Shown: one piece after another, positions 6,571-6,618 of the stretch
How the letters are laid out: every line of letters starts with the position of its first letter
How positions within the stretch are numbered: position 1 is the first letter of the stretch
Assembly: GCA_023457295.1 (NCBI GenBank)
Contig: JAEWLZ010000020.1
Location: 1-6,618 of the forward strand
Direction: 5' to 3'
Length of the DNA: 6,618 nucleotides
From: Cyanobacteria bacterium OH_PDB_112
GTDB taxonomy: Bacteria > Cyanobacteriota > Vampirovibrionia > Gastranaerophilales > CAJFVJ01
Notes under the pieces: model-generated
What the model saw: only the letters and a program-made list of their open reading frames with translations
The model's database searches: none
What the model was told of the DNA's origin: nothing
Program-made: the position numbers and the translations under genes

Positions 6571-6618
6571 GGCGGGCTTTGGTAGACCGATATGACGACA
6601 AATACAGCATTACCAGAC
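6501..6618 (+). CDS. IS3-family transposase OrfB, N-terminal start only
   Basis: The -1 frame relative to OrfA is open from 6501 to the window end. After the A-run (from 6543) it encodes KFEEVESSL and then RRALVDRYDDKYSITR. The latter is the familiar N-terminal block of IS3 OrfB, which precedes the DDE integrase core. The catalytic domain is outside the window, so intactness cannot be judged. Expression is expected through frameshifting from OrfA; the codons before 6543 are probably not used. Confidence 0.75.
6537..6545 (+). other. Programmed -1 frameshift site between OrfA and OrfB
   Basis: Nine A residues follow TTTTCT. In the OrfA frame the site reads CTA AAA AAA AAT, which fits the X XXY YYZ slippery heptamer A AAA AAA (6537-6543). 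A slip of one base backward moves ribosomes from the OrfA frame into the OrfB frame and gives a fusion reading FLKKKFEEVE, which is the expected product in IS3 elements. Confidence 0.75.

Larger units (their letters stand above)
6213..6618 (+). mobile_element. Left part of an IS3-family insertion sequence, cut by the window edge
   Basis: The element is recognised from OrfA, its strong ribosome binding site, the A-rich slippery stretch and the beginning of OrfB in the -1 frame. This is the standard IS3-family layout. The exact left end cannot be fixed because the right terminal repeat is outside the window. It probably lies around 6210-6225, where the text changes to TAGGACTGTATTTTAACAC. The target duplication cannot be checked. 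It lies just downstream of the Hsp90-like gene, in the same orientation, and does not interrupt it. Confidence 0.75.

Noticed and set aside
1..6618. CRISPR array, tRNA or rRNA genes
   Set aside because: No regularly spaced repeats, no tRNA-like T-arm and acceptor pattern, and no rRNA sequence were seen by eye.

Overview
The window is AT-rich with strong AGGAGG-type ribosome binding sites and many AAA, ATT and TTT codons. This suggests a low-GC Firmicute, probably Clostridia-like, but no phylogenetic marker is present to confirm it. The gene content is accessory: a cluster of ATPase genes lying between a partial gene on the left edge and an IS3-family insertion sequence on the right edge.

Left edge (1-271). 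A minus-strand gene appears to begin at 29 and read out of the window. It has a good Shine-Dalgarno site and a leader with several small perfect inverted repeats and a locally GC-rich patch at about 105-175. From about 181 the DNA becomes very AT-rich and holds a plausible promoter for the plus-strand genes. A 96-codon ORF (272-562) follows; it looks like a stub of a larger protein or a small unknown protein.

Core (585-6002). There are three real genes on the plus strand. The first (585-2582) encodes a 665-residue protein with an N-terminal GHKL/histidine-kinase-like ATPase and a C-terminal domain carrying PD-(D/E)xK nuclease-like motifs. The second (2579-3337) overlaps it by 4 bp (ATGA) and encodes a 252-residue protein with the motif order of a class III nucleotide cyclase fold, but with apparent changes at catalytic positions. 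After a 268-bp AT-rich intergenic region with repeats and possible weak terminators, the third (start best placed at 3606, end 6002) encodes a 798-residue protein with a second, divergent Hsp90/MORC-like GHKL ATPase, a transducer-like region, a beta-rich middle and a hydrophobic C-terminal helix. ATPase-nuclease plus cyclase-like protein plus second ATPase does not match a named system that I can recall with certainty. It is the best candidate here for an undescribed system, most probably anti-phage or anti-mobile-element defence.

Right edge (6003-6618). About 210 bp of non-coding DNA with possible gene remnants is followed by the left end of an IS3-family element: OrfA (6283-6570), a -1 slippery A-run (6537-6545), and the start of OrfB running out of the window.

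How the genes may work together (inference): the overlapping pair is almost certainly co-translated. The Hsp90-like protein may be a separately controlled partner. A plausible scheme is a GHKL clamp that changes conformation on ATP binding and drives a nuclease, with the cyclase-fold protein as a signal or nucleotide-binding partner. None of this is shown directly by the sequence.
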